Assembly (NCBI RefSeq): GCF_025465275.1
Contig: NZ_JAODNK010000005.1
Coordinates: 24,427-88,426, forward strand
DNA: 64,000 nucleotides
Direction of reading: 5' to 3'
From: Nocardia sp.
GTDB taxonomy: Bacteria > Actinomycetota > Actinomycetes > Mycobacteriales > Mycobacteriaceae
Position 1 is the stretch's first letter; each line of letters begins with the position of its first letter. The position numbers and the translations under genes were made by a program. The notes under the pieces are model-generated. The model saw only the letters and a list, made by a program, of their open reading frames with translations. It did no database searches and was not told the origin of the DNA. Positions 33,818 to 49,603 of this stretch are shown piece by piece.

Positions 33818-35137
33818 GTGGCTCTCGACAATGGCGTCGTCACAGCACTGGGCGACCGGAGGCTGGGACCGCAGCACAAAGCACTGCCGCCCGCCGCCTG
33901 GGGGCTGAGCGTGCGTGAATATCTGGCCACCGCACCGCATCTGGACGATTTGCAGACGCCGGTGCTGACCGTGGACCGGGCGGCCGTCGACTCGAACCTC
34001 GCCGTCATGGCGCAGTGGACGCAGCAGGCCGGGGTCCGGCTCGCCCCGCACGGCAAGACCACCATGTCGCCGCAGCTGTGGCGCGAGCAGCTCGACGCCG
34101 GCGCATGGGGCATCACCTTGGCCACGGTGTGGCAGGTGCAGGTGGGCCGCTCGTTCGGGCTGGACCGCATCATGCTCGCGAACGCACTAGTCGATCCGGT
34201 CGGATTGCGCTGGGTCGCAGACGAATTGGCGGGCGATCCGGACTTCGAATTCTACAGCTGGGCCGATGGCCTCTCGACCGTGCACGAGATGGAACGGATC
34301 CTGGAGTTCGCGCCAGAGGGTGTGCGAGTGCCGGTGCTCGTGGAACTCGGTGGGCCGCACGGCCGTACCGGAGCCCGCACCCTGTCCGAGGCGTACGAGG
34401 TGGCCGAGGCCATCCACCACTCGCCGCGGCTGGTGCTTGCCGGTGTCGGTGGTTACGAGGGTGCGCTGGCGCACGACCGCACTCCGAAAGGGCTTGCGGC
34501 CGTCCGGCATTACCTCGACGAGGTCGGCATTCTGCACCAGGAGCTGGCGGCGCAGGGACGCTACGAGGGTCGCGCGATTCTCACTGCCGGTGGCAGCGCC
34601 TACCCGGATCTGGTGGTGGAGCGGCTCGCTGGACTCGCGGATGAAGAAGGCACACAGGGTGTTCCGACCACGGTGGTGCTGCGCTCGGGCGCGTACCTGA
34701 TCCACGACGACGGCTTCTACTCCGATATCTCCCCGCTCACGGCCGGCGGTGTGGCGCTGACCGGCGACGACCGCCCGCTGCGTGCGGGCATGCACGGCTG
34801 GGCGCGCAGCGTCTCCCGGCCGGAACCGGGGCTCGCGCTGCTCGATGCGGGCAAACGTGATCTCCCGTTCGATGAGGGGCTGCCGGTCCCGCAGCGTAGT
34901 GCGGGACCGGCAGCGAAACCGCTGCCCGAGGGGGCCGTGGTGACGGCCCTCAATGACCAGCACACCTTCCTGCGACTGCCGGACGGCAGCGATGACGCGG
35001 TGCCGGTGGGTTCGGTGGTGCGACTGGGGCTTTCACATCCGTGCACGGCCTTCGACAAGTGGCGGCTCATTCCGGTGATCGACGACTCCGATGCCGAGCG
35101 GCCGCGCATCGTCGATTTCCTGCACACCTTCTTCTGA
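33818..35137 (+). CDS. Fold-type III PLP enzyme: D-glucosaminate dehydratase / D-serine dehydratase-like
   Basis: The start is taken at the GTG at 33818 preceded by GGAAGGA, giving 439 residues. The N-terminal alanine-racemase-like barrel holds the PLP lysine in LAPHGKTTMSP (Lys80). The C-terminal domain has GLSHPCTAFDKWR, whose His and Cys match the zinc site of eukaryotic-type D-serine dehydratase. This family includes D-threonine aldolase, D-serine dehydratase and D-glucosaminate dehydratase. Given a KDG kinase, a KDPG aldolase, a deacylase and RidA alongside, conversion of D-glucosaminate to 2-keto-3-deoxygluconate and ammonia is the most consistent role. D-amino acid deamination is the alternative. 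Confidence 0.8.
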   Translation: MALDNGVVTALGDRRLGPQHKALPPAAWGLSVREYLATAPHLDDLQTPVLTVDRAAVDSNLAVMAQWTQQAGVRLAPHGKTTMSPQLWREQLDAGAWGITLATVWQVQVGRSFGLDRIMLANALVDPVGLRWVADELAGDPDFEFYSWADGLSTVHEMERILEFAPEGVRVPVLVELGGPHGRTGARTLSEAYEVAEAIHHSPRLVLAGVGGYEGALAHDRTPKGLAAVRHYLDEVGILHQELAAQGRYEGRAILTAGGSAYPDLVVERLAGLADEEGTQGVPTTVVLRSGAYLIHDDGFYSDISPLTAGGVALTGDDRPLRAGMHGWARSVSRPEPGLALLDAGKRDLPFDEGLPVPQRSAGPAAKPLPEGAVVTALNDQHTFLRLPDGSDDAVPVGSVVRLGLSHPCTAFDKWRLIPVIDDSDAERPRIVDFLHTFF

Positions 35138-35147
35138 GCGGAATGTC

Positions 35148-36764
35148 ATGGCCGACTTACTGATTCGTGATATCGAGATATTCGACGGCACCGGGGCGGA
35201 CCGGTACCGGGGTGATGTGGTGGTGAACGGCGGGCGGATCGCGCAGATCGCTCCGCCCGGCACGGTGACCGAGGCTGCCCGCATTATCGACGAGGGCGAG
35301 ACCCTGGTGCTGGCGCCGGGTTTCATCGATATGCACGCCCACTCGGACCTGCACCTGCTCACCGAGCCGGGGCACTTCGCCAAACTCAGCCAGGGCATCA
35401 CCACGGAGGTGATCGGCCAGGACGGGCTCTCGTACGCGCCCATCGACGACGGGGCGCTGGCCGTGGTGCGTCGTCAGATCGCCGGTTGGAACGGCAATCC
35501 CGCCGATCTCGACTTCTCCTGGCGCACTGTCGCGCAATACCTGGATCGCCTGGATTCCTCGGGCATCTCGCCCAATGCCGCCTACCTGGTGCCGCAGGGC
35601 ACGCTGCGGCTCATGGTGGTGGGCAGCCAGAAGCGCGCCGCCACCGCCGCCGAGCTCGACCGGATGCGGACACTGCTCGCTCAGGCCCTGGCCGAGGGTG
35701 CGGTCGGCATGTCCAGCGGACTCACCTATACGCCCGGAATGTATGCCGACACTTCGGAACTCGCGGCCCTGTGTGAGGTGGTGGCCGCAGCGGGGGGCTT
35801 CTATGCGCCGCACACCCGCTCCTACGGCGCGGGCGCGCTCGAGGCGTACGCCGAGATGATCGAGCTGTCGCGGCGCACCGGCTGCGCCCTGCATCTCACG
35901 CACGCCACCATGAACTTCGGCGTAAACCGCGGGCGCGCACCGGAATTCCTCGCCATGGTCGACGCGGCCCTGGCGGACGGCTGCGATATCAGCCTCGATA
36001 CCTATCCGTATCTCCCCGGCTCCACCACGCTTTCGGCATTGCTGCCCAGCTGGGCCATGTCCGGCGGACCCGATGCGGCGCTCGAGCGCATTGCCGACCT
36101 GCCGACCCGGCTGCGCATCGTGGCCGATGTCAATGTGAACGGCTCCGACGGCTGCCATGGCGTGGCCGTGGAGTGGGAGACCATTCAGATCAGTGGCGTC
36201 GCGAATCGGGCGCTCGATGGCTATGTCGGGCGCACCGTCAGCGAGATCGCCGCCGACCGGGATATGCCGCCGGTCGAGGTGTTCTTCGACCTGCTGACCC
36301 GAGATCAGTTGGCCACCACCATACTTCAGCATGTCGGGCACGAGGAGAACGTGCGCGCCATCATGCGGCATGCGCGGCATATGGGCGGTAGTGACGCACT
36401 GCTGGTGGGGGAGCGCCCGCATCCGCGGGCCTGGGGCACCTTCCCCCGGTACCTGGGCCGCTACTCGCGGGAGCTCGGCGTATTCGGGCTCGAGGAATGC
36501 GTCCACCACCTCACCGGCCGTCCCGCGCAGCGGCTCCGGCTGCGCGAGCGCGGACTGATCCGGCCGGGTTACGCCGCCGATCTGGTGCTGTTCGACCCGC
36601 ACACGGTGGCCGATACCGCCACCTTCGACAATCCCAAGCAGCAGGCGCGCGGCATTCCCTATGTACTCGTCAATGGCGAATTCGCTCTCGACGCAGGCAA
36701 ACCCACCGATGTGCGGGCCGGTCGCGCCCTGCGCATGGATTCCACTCGGAAGGAGACCCGTTGA
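35148..36764 (+). CDS. N-acyl-D-amino-acid / N-acyl-D-glucosaminate deacylase (D-aminoacylase family)
   Basis: The start is taken at the ATG at 35148, 10 bases after the preceding stop, giving 538 residues. The amidohydrolase metal motif is GFIDMHAHSDLHLL. Family features include GITTEVIGQDGLSYAP, VGMSSGLTYTPGMYADTSEL, LTHATMNFG and GERPHPRAWGTFPRYLGRY. D-aminoacylases remove acyl groups from N-acyl-D-amino acids. In this setting an N-acetyl sugar acid such as N-acetyl-D-glucosaminate is the likely substrate. Its stop overlaps the TTG start of the aldolase gene. Confidence 0.85.
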   Translation: MADLLIRDIEIFDGTGADRYRGDVVVNGGRIAQIAPPGTVTEAARIIDEGETLVLAPGFIDMHAHSDLHLLTEPGHFAKLSQGITTEVIGQDGLSYAPIDDGALAVVRRQIAGWNGNPADLDFSWRTVAQYLDRLDSSGISPNAAYLVPQGTLRLMVVGSQKRAATAAELDRMRTLLAQALAEGAVGMSSGLTYTPGMYADTSELAALCEVVAAAGGFYAPHTRSYGAGALEAYAEMIELSRRTGCALHLTHATMNFGVNRGRAPEFLAMVDAALADGCDISLDTYPYLPGSTTLSALLPSWAMSGGPDAALERIADLPTRLRIVADVNVNGSDGCHGVAVEWETIQISGVANRALDGYVGRTVSEIAADRDMPPVEVFFDLLTRDQLATTILQHVGHEENVRAIMRHARHMGGSDALLVGERPHPRAWGTFPRYLGRYSRELGVFGLEECVHHLTGRPAQRLRLRERGLIRPGYAADLVLFDPHTVADTATFDNPKQQARGIPYVLVNGEFALDAGKPTDVRAGRALRMDSTRKETR

Positions 36765-37381
36765 CCTCCGCCATGGACGTCATTCGAGCCGATCGTGTAC
36801 TGACCGTGGTGCGGGCACCGGAGATTCCCGACCCGGCGGCGCTCGCCGAAGCGCTCGCCGGATCCGGAATCCGCGCCGTGGAACTGACTTTCACGACTCC
36901 GGGCGTGCTGGACTGTCTACGCAAGGCCGCCGATGGCGGACGCGGGGTCATGGGCGCGGGCACCGTGCGCACCGCCGAGCAGGCCGCCGCGGCCATCGAC
37001 AGCGGCGCGCGATTCCTGGTGACGCCCGGGCTGTGCGCGGAGGTGGCCGAGGTGGCCACCCGGCGCGGAATCCCGGTTGTCATGGGCGCTTTGACCCCCA
37101 CCGAGGTCATGCGGGCCATGGATCTGGGCGCGGCGGCGGTGAAGATCTTCCCCGCCCGCGTCTTCGGCCCCGCGTACTTCAAGGACCTGCGGGGGCCTTT
37201 TCCCGAGGCGCAATTGATCCCGTCCGGCGGGGTCAACGCCGGCAATGCCGCCGACTTCCTCGCCCAGGGCGCGGTAGCGGTCACCGCCGGTACGGATGTT
37301 GTCGCACCCGCCGATGTCGCGGCGGGGCGCTGGGCTGAAATCGCCACGCGGGCAGCATTGTTCGTTCGATCTTTGAACTGA
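36761..37381 (+). CDS. eda: KDPG/KHG aldolase family protein
   Basis: 206 residues from a TTG at 36761, chosen because GGAAGGAG lies six bases upstream and the TTGA overlaps the previous stop; an ATG at 36773 is the alternative. The class I aldolase pattern is intact: GIRAVELTFTTPG, GVMGAGTVRTAEQA, the Schiff-base lysine in AAAVKIFPARVFGPAYFKDL, and LIPSGGVNAGNAADFL. It should split KDPG into pyruvate and glyceraldehyde-3-phosphate. Together with kdgK it completes an Entner-Doudoroff lower branch. Confidence 0.88.
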   Translation: MTSAMDVIRADRVLTVVRAPEIPDPAALAEALAGSGIRAVELTFTTPGVLDCLRKAADGGRGVMGAGTVRTAEQAAAAIDSGARFLVTPGLCAEVAEVATRRGIPVVMGALTPTEVMRAMDLGAAAVKIFPARVFGPAYFKDLRGPFPEAQLIPSGGVNAGNAADFLAQGAVAVTAGTDVVAPADVAAGRWAEIATRAALFVRSLN

Positions 37382-37391
37382 GAGGTACACC

Positions 37392-38816
37392 ATGGGCGCC
37401 ACAGTCGACTGGCTGCGCACCACCACCCCCGGACTGCTGGTGCTCTGCGGTCTGTCCATCGCAGTCCTGCTGCTGGCGATCATTCGCATCAAGCTGGAGC
37501 CGTTCATCGCGCTGCTGCTGACCAGCCTGGGCCTGGCCCTCGCGGCGGGCCTGCCGGTGTCGAAGATCGTCGGCACCCCGATGAAATCCGGCGACTCCCT
37601 GCTGGAGACGGGCTTCGGCGGCATTCTCGGGCATATTGCCGTCATTATCGGCCTGGGCACGGTGCTCGGCGCGATCCTGGAACGCTCCGGTGGCGCCGAT
37701 GTGCTCACCGACCGGCTGCTGCGGGCATTCGGGGAGAAGGGCGCGCCCGTCGCCATGGGACTGCTCGGCCTCATCTTCGGCATCCCGCTCTTCTTCGATA
37801 TCGGTATCTTCGTGCTCGCCCCGCTGGTCTACGTGGCCGCCAAGCGCGGTGGCGGCTCGCTGGTGCGCTATGCCATGCCCATGGTCGCGGGCCTGTCCAT
37901 GACGCACGCCTTCCTGCCGCCGCATCCGGGTCCGGTATCGCTGGGCGGACTGCTCGGCGTCAGTCTAGGCTGGCTGATTTTCATGGGATTCGTCTGCGGC
38001 ATACCCGGATTCATCGCCGCCGGCATCGTGTGGGGCAGCTGGATCGGTAATCGCATCAAGGTCGAGGTGCCCGAAGAGTTCCTGGTGGCGGAGCCGGTCG
38101 GCGACGGCCCCGGCACCACCACGGCCACGGCGGTGCGCCCGCCGCCGTCGGTGGCGCTCATCGGCGGCATTATCGGAATCCCGCTGGTGCTGATTCTCGG
38201 CGCGACCTTCGGCAGTCAACTGCTGCAGGCGAATTCGCAACCTCTGGAGGTGCTCACCTTCCTCGGTACGCCCGCCGTGGCCCTGCTCATCGCCGTACTG
38301 ACCGCCTTCTACGTGCTGGGTCTGCGGCGCGGGCAGACCGTGCAGGAACTGAGCACCCTCACCGCCGAATCGCTCCGGCCGGTGGGCATGCTGCTCCTGG
38401 TGGTCGGCGCGGGCGCCTTCTTCGGAAAGGTCATCTCCGCCACCGGAATCGGCTCGGCCCTGGCCCAAACCATGTCCGCCGCGGGTCTTCCCGTGATCGT
38501 GCTGGCCTACATCATCAGCTGCGGCCTGCGCATTGCTCAGGGCTCGGCCACGGTGGCCATCGTCACCACCGGCGGCATCGTCGCTCCGCTCGTGGTCGAC
38601 CACGGCTACTCCCAGATGGCGCTGGCCCTGATCGCCATGTCCATTGCCGCGGGCTCGATTGTGCTGAGCCATGTCAATGACGGCGGTTTCTGGATCATTT
38701 CCAAGTTCTTCAATCTGACGGTCAAACAGACGCTGCAGACCTGGACGGTGCTCGAAACGGTGCTGTCGGTGGTGAGCTTCGCGGTGGCGGCCGTGCTCTT
38801 CGCCCTCGTGGCCTGA
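37392..38816 (+). CDS. GntP-family sugar-acid permease
   Basis: 474 residues with about 12-14 membrane helices. GntP features include GHIAVIIGLGTVLGAILERS, GLIFGIPLFFDIGIFVLAPL, THAFLPPHPGPVS and ARGSATVA-like IAQGSATVAIVTTGG, plus VLSHVNDGGFWIISKFF near the end. The family imports gluconate and related acids by proton symport. Here it is the last gene of the catabolic operon and probably brings in the aminosugar acid or its acyl form. A hairpin at 38828-38868 follows. Confidence 0.92.
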   Translation: MGATVDWLRTTTPGLLVLCGLSIAVLLLAIIRIKLEPFIALLLTSLGLALAAGLPVSKIVGTPMKSGDSLLETGFGGILGHIAVIIGLGTVLGAILERSGGADVLTDRLLRAFGEKGAPVAMGLLGLIFGIPLFFDIGIFVLAPLVYVAAKRGGGSLVRYAMPMVAGLSMTHAFLPPHPGPVSLGGLLGVSLGWLIFMGFVCGIPGFIAAGIVWGSWIGNRIKVEVPEEFLVAEPVGDGPGTTTATAVRPPPSVALIGGIIGIPLVLILGATFGSQLLQANSQPLEVLTFLGTPAVALLIAVLTAFYVLGLRRGQTVQELSTLTAESLRPVGMLLLVVGAGAFFGKVISATGIGSALAQTMSAAGLPVIVLAYIISCGLRIAQGSATVAIVTTGGIVAPLVVDHGYSQMALALIAMSIAAGSIVLSHVNDGGFWIISKFFNLTVKQTLQTWTVLETVLSVVSFAVAAVLFALVA

Positions 38817-38827
38817 GCTGCACGAAC

Positions 38828-38868
38828 GGGGGTTGGGAGACCGGTGTGACCGGGGTCTGCCAGCCCCC
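38828..38868 (+). terminator. Hairpin terminator after the GntP permease gene
   Basis: GGGGGTTGGGAGACC pairs with GGTCTGCCAGCCCCC (one G-U pair and one mismatch) around an 11-base loop, 12 bases after the stop codon. It insulates the catabolic operon from argC. Confidence 0.65.
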
Positions 38869-38880
38869 CGCTGTGAATGA

Positions 38881-41170
<2,290 letters not shown>

Positions 41171-41174
<4 letters not shown>

Positions 41175-42084
41175 GTTCGGTGCGCGAACAGCTTTCGGCG
41201 CTGGACAAGGCGCATGTCCTCGCCGATGCGCTGCCGTGGCTGCAGAAGTTCCGCGACAAGGTGGTGGTCGTCAAATACGGTGGTAATGCCATGGTCGACG
41301 ACGAGCTCAAGCGGGCCTTCGCCGCCGATATGGCATTCCTGCGCACTGTCGGCGTGCATCCGGTAGTCGTCCACGGCGGTGGCCCGCAGATCAGCGCCAT
41401 GCTGAAAAAGCTGGGCCTGCAAGGGGAATTCCGGGGCGGCTTCCGCGTCACCACACCCGAGGTGATGGATGTGGTGCGCATGGTGCTCTTCGGCCAGGTG
41501 GGCCGCGAGCTCGTCGGGCTCATCAATGCGCACGGGCCCTATGCGGTCGGCATCTCCGGTGAGGACGCGCGACTGTTCACCGCCACCCGGCGCACCGTCG
41601 ACGTCGATGGCGCGCCCACCGATATAGGCCTGGTCGGTGACGTCACCGAGGTGAATCCCGACGCGGTGCTGGATCTCATTGCGGCGGGCCGCATTCCGGT
41701 GGTCTCCACCATCGCCCCCGATGCGGACGGCGTGGTGCACAACATCAATGCCGATACCGCCGCGGCCGCGCTGGCGCAGGGCATCGGCGCGGAAAAACTG
41801 GTCATCCTCACCGATGTGGAAGGCCTGTACACCGACTGGCCGGACCGGTCCTCGCTGACCACGCGCATCGATACCGACGAGCTGGCCAAGTTGCTGCCCA
41901 GCCTCGATGCGGGCATGGTGCCGAAGATGGAAGCCTGCCTGCGTGCCGTCGAAGGTGGTGTCCCGACCGCGCACGTCATCGACGGCCGGGTACCGCATTC
42001 GGTACTGCTGGAGCTGTTCACCGGGGAGGGGATCGGCACCATGGTGACCCCCGCGGGCGGCGAGAGTTCGAACGGAGTGAAGTC

Positions 42085-42088
<4 letters not shown>
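41171..42088 (+). CDS. argB: Acetylglutamate kinase
   Basis: 305 residues, ATG at 41171 overlapping argJ by 4 bases. The amino-acid-kinase fold shows [31 protein letters not shown] and [20 protein letters not shown]. The long N-terminal helix ([20 protein letters not shown]) is typical of the hexameric, arginine-inhibited form, so feedback control by arginine is expected. Confidence 0.97.
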
Positions 42089-44744
<2,656 letters not shown>

Positions 44745-44746
<2 letters not shown>

Positions 44747-44774
44747 GCCAGCTTGGCTCTGGCCAGGTCTTTTC
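44745..44774 (+). terminator. Weak hairpin with U-run after argR
   Basis: GAGCCA and TGGCTC form a short stem with a 3-base loop, followed after 9 bases by TCTTTTCT. It may partly separate argCJBDFR from argG. Confidence 0.45.
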
Positions 44775-44803
44775 TGTTCGAAGACCCCCAGTTATGAATG
44801 GGA

Positions 44804-44821
44804 TTGCATCATCGTGCATAA
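44804..44821. promoter_or_regulatory. ArgR box upstream of argG
   Basis: TTGCATCATCGTGCATAA is preceded by TGAATG with a 3-base gap, as at argC. CATAAT at 44817-44822 could be the -10 element, placing the transcription start near 44829, with a leader of about 50 bases that ends in GAGGAG before the argG ATG. Confidence 0.75.
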
Positions 44822-44880
44822 TCATTTGTAGGACGCCGGGGGAACCGACCTACACGTACTAATCGAGGAGCACACGGACT

Positions 44881-46083
44881 ATGACCAAGCGCGTCGTACT
44901 CGCCTACTCCGGCGGGCTGGACACTTCAGTCGCGATCAGCTGGATCGCCAAGGAGACCGGGGCCGAGGTGGTCGCGGTCGCGATCGACCTGGGCCAGGGC
45001 GGCGAGGACATGAACGATGTGCGCCAGCGCGCGCTCGACTGCGGAGCGGTCGAATCCATCGTGGTGGATGCGCGCGACGAGTTCGCCAATGAGTACTGCC
45101 TGCCGACCATCCAGGCGAACGCCATGTACATGGGCCGCTACCCGCTGGTCTCGGCCATCTCCCGGCCGCTGATCGTCAAGCACCTGGTCGAGGCCGCCGA
45201 ATACCACGGCGCCGATACCGTCTCGCACGGTTGCACCGGCAAGGGCAACGATCAGGTCCGCTTCGAGGTCGGCATCGGCGCGCTCGCGCCCGAGCTGAAG
45301 GTCATCGCCCCGGTCCGCGACTACGCCTGGACCCGCGAGAAGGCCATCGAGTTCGCCGGCGAGAACAACCTGCCGATCAATGTCTCCAAGAAGTCGCCGT
45401 TCTCCGTCGACCAGAACCTGTGGGGCCGCGCGGTGGAAACCGGCTTCCTCGAGGATCTCTGGAATGCCCCGACCAAGGACGTCTACGACTACACCGTCGA
45501 TCCGACCGTCAACTTCGAGGCGCCCGACGAGCTCATCGTCACCTTCGACAAGGGTGTTCCGGTCGCCATCGACGGCCGCCCGGTCTCCATGCTCGAGGCC
45601 ATCACCGAGCTGAACCAGCGCGCCGGACGCCAGGGCGTCGGCCGTCTGGACATGGTCGAGGACCGTCTTGTCGGCATCAAGAGCCGTGAGATCTACGAGG
45701 CACCGGGCGCCATCGCCCTCATCACCGCGCACCAGGAGATGGAAGCGGTCACCGTCGAGCGCGAGCTCGGCCGCTACAAGCGTCAGGTCGAGCAGCGCTG
45801 GGGCGAGCTGGTGTACGACGGCCTGTGGTACTCGCCGCTCAAGCGTGCGCTGGACGCCTTCGTACAGGACACCCAGCAGCACGTCACCGGCGAGGTCCGC
45901 ATGGTCCTGCACGGCGGCAGCGTCATCGTGAACGGCCGTCGCTCGGACGAGTCGCTCTACGACTTCAACCTGGCCACCTACGACGCCGGGGACACCTTCG
46001 ACCAGTCGCTGGCCAAGGGCTTCGTGCAGATCCACGGCCTGTCCTCCAAGGTTGCGGCGCGTCGGGATCTCAGCAAGAAGTAG
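44881..46083 (+). CDS. argG: Argininosuccinate synthase
   Basis: 400 residues from an ATG at 44881 with GAGGAG upstream. The PP-loop [14 protein letters not shown] motif ([12 protein letters not shown]), [15 protein letters not shown] and [13 protein letters not shown] are present. It ligates citrulline and aspartate using ATP. It has its own promoter and ArgR box, separate from argC. Confidence 0.97.
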   Translation: MTKRVVLAYSGGLDTSVAISWIAKETGAEVVAVAIDLGQGGEDMNDVRQRALDCGAVESIVVDARDEFANEYCLPTIQANAMYMGRYPLVSAISRPLIVKHLVEAAEYHGADTVSHGCTGKGNDQVRFEVGIGALAPELKVIAPVRDYAWTREKAIEFAGENNLPINVSKKSPFSVDQNLWGRAVETGFLEDLWNAPTKDVYDYTVDPTVNFEAPDELIVTFDKGVPVAIDGRPVSMLEAITELNQRAGRQGVGRLDMVEDRLVGIKSREIYEAPGAIALITAHQEMEAVTVERELGRYKRQVEQRWGELVYDGLWYSPLKRALDAFVQDTQQHVTGEVRMVLHGGSVIVNGRRSDESLYDFNLATYDAGDTFDQSLAKGFVQIHGLSSKVAARRDLSKK

Positions 46084-46123
46084 TAGCCTGCGACCGGGTA
46101 TCCACCGGCCTGAGGAGGCGTCC

Positions 46124-48459
<2,336 letters not shown>

Positions 48460-48472
48460 ACCCGGCGAAAAC

Positions 48473-48503
48473 CCGTAGCCATCGCCGGATGCGACGGCTA
48501 CGG
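48473..48503 (+). terminator. Hairpin after argH
   Basis: CCGTAGCCATCGC pairs with GCGACGGCTACGG (one mismatch) around a 5-base loop, 13 bases after the argH stop. It ends only 7 bases before the next small gene, so it may be a partial terminator. Confidence 0.5.
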
Positions 48504-48510
48504 TTCGCTG

Positions 48511-48705
48511 GTGTCCAAGCGGGAAGCACGGCTACAGGCCGAGATCCAGCCGTTCCTGAAGCAGTACGGTCGTGTGTCGCGGCGGTGCTACGGCGGTGAC
48601 CCGAACGACCGGCACTACGACCGGGCTTTCGAGGCGGAGCTCAAACGGCTCGACCCACGTGAATTGGACCGGCTGATGAACGGTACAGACGAAGACGGTC
48701 GCTGA
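48511..48705 (+). CDS. Small hypothetical protein
   Basis: 64 residues from a GTG at 48511 (MSKREARLQAEIQPFLKQYG). It is charged and helical (YDRAFEAELKRLDPRELDRL). No known domain was recognised and no membrane segment is present. Coding potential is suggested by its clean end before a strong bidirectional terminator and its placement behind argH. A good ribosome site is not evident. Confidence 0.5.
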   Translation: MSKREARLQAEIQPFLKQYGRVSRRCYGGDPNDRHYDRAFEAELKRLDPRELDRLMNGTDEDGR

Positions 48706-48721
48706 TCATCCTGTACGAACG

Positions 48722-48756
48722 ACGAATGCCCGCCGCAAGAAGCGGCGGGCATTCGT
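48722..48756. terminator. Bidirectional terminator between two small convergent genes
   Basis: A perfect 15-base stem (core GAATGCCCGCCGC with its complement) closed by an AAGAA loop. It lies between the 64-residue gene and the convergent 62-residue gene. Confidence 0.85.
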
Positions 48757-48777
48757 GATTCGAGGTGCGGGCTGGGG

Positions 48778-48966
48778 TCAGCCTTTGACGAAATTCAGGC
48801 GCTTGTTGGCGGGGATGGCGTTGCGGTCCGGGGCGCGGACCGGGCCGGTGTCGGACTGCTTGCGGGCGGGCTTGCCCCGGCGTTCGCGGCGCGACATCGG
48901 CCGGTCGGCGGCGGGGGTCTCGGAATCGACTGCTTGCGGTTCCGGGCTTGCGGTTTGGTCAGACAC
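48778..48966 (-). CDS. Small disordered hypothetical protein
   Basis: 62 residues (MSDQTASPEPQAVDSETPAA), starting at the ATG at 48966 with GGAGGACCTCGT upstream. The composition is Pro/Ala/Arg-rich with DRPMSRRERRGKPARKQ in the middle, and is probably disordered. Similar short actinobacterial proteins with a PMSRRERRGK core are familiar but have no known function. The 267 bases upstream, to 49233, hold no other supported gene. Confidence 0.6.
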   Translation of the reverse strand: MSDQTASPEPQAVDSETPAADRPMSRRERRGKPARKQSDTGPVRAPDRNAIPANKRLNFVKG

Positions 48967-49233
48967 GAGGTCCTCCTGAGGGAGTGTGACCGATTCACCG
49001 GGGGTGGCCGGTCGAGATCGGAGTGCCGCGTAGCGGCGGGAAATCGGCGTTCGGAGCCGGAAAGGTGCGAAGGCTCAGCGGAAGCGCTGACAATTCGGCA
49101 CGAGTGCGCTCTCTGTGGTTCAGCGCTGAGGCGGCTCAGAAGTGCGGTGGCATCCACATGCCGTCTACGGTAACCATACGGCGTCGTGGCAGGCTTCTCA
49201 TTTCGGGCCCTGCGCGCCCGATATTCTGCCGGC

Positions 49234-49557
49234 ATGACCTTGTTGTTTCTGGGAATGGCCATAGCCTTCGAGGTGACGGCCACGGTGTCGCTGAAGATCT
49301 CCGACGGATTCAGCAAACTGGTGCCGTCGATCATTGTGGTGATCGGCTACGCGGCGGCATTCGTCTTCCTGTCGCAGGCGCTCAAACGGGGGATGGCGAT
49401 CGGGGTCGCGTACGGCATCTGGTCGGCCGTGGGTGTGGTGGCGGTGGCGACCATCGGTGCGCTGTTCCTGGATGAGCGCCTGACGCTGGTGCAGGTCGGC
49501 GGGATCGGGCTGGTGATCGTGGGGGTGCTCGCGCTGGAACTCGGTGGGGCGCACTGA
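49234..49557 (+). CDS. Small multidrug resistance (SMR) family transporter
   Basis: 107 residues from an ATG at 49234, the usual length. Four membrane helices are evident, and the essential Glu is in LGMAIAFEVTATVSLKISDG. GMAIGVAYGIWSAVGVVAVA is the typical third helix. As an antiparallel dimer it should export cationic drugs or guanidinium-type compounds. Three copies of GCGCACTGA lie over and just after its stop codon. Confidence 0.92.
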   Translation: MTLLFLGMAIAFEVTATVSLKISDGFSKLVPSIIVVIGYAAAFVFLSQALKRGMAIGVAYGIWSAVGVVAVATIGALFLDERLTLVQVGGIGLVIVGVLALELGGAH

Positions 49558-49603
49558 GTCTCTTCAATGCGCACTGATCAATGCGCACTGAGTTCCAGCG
49601 TGC

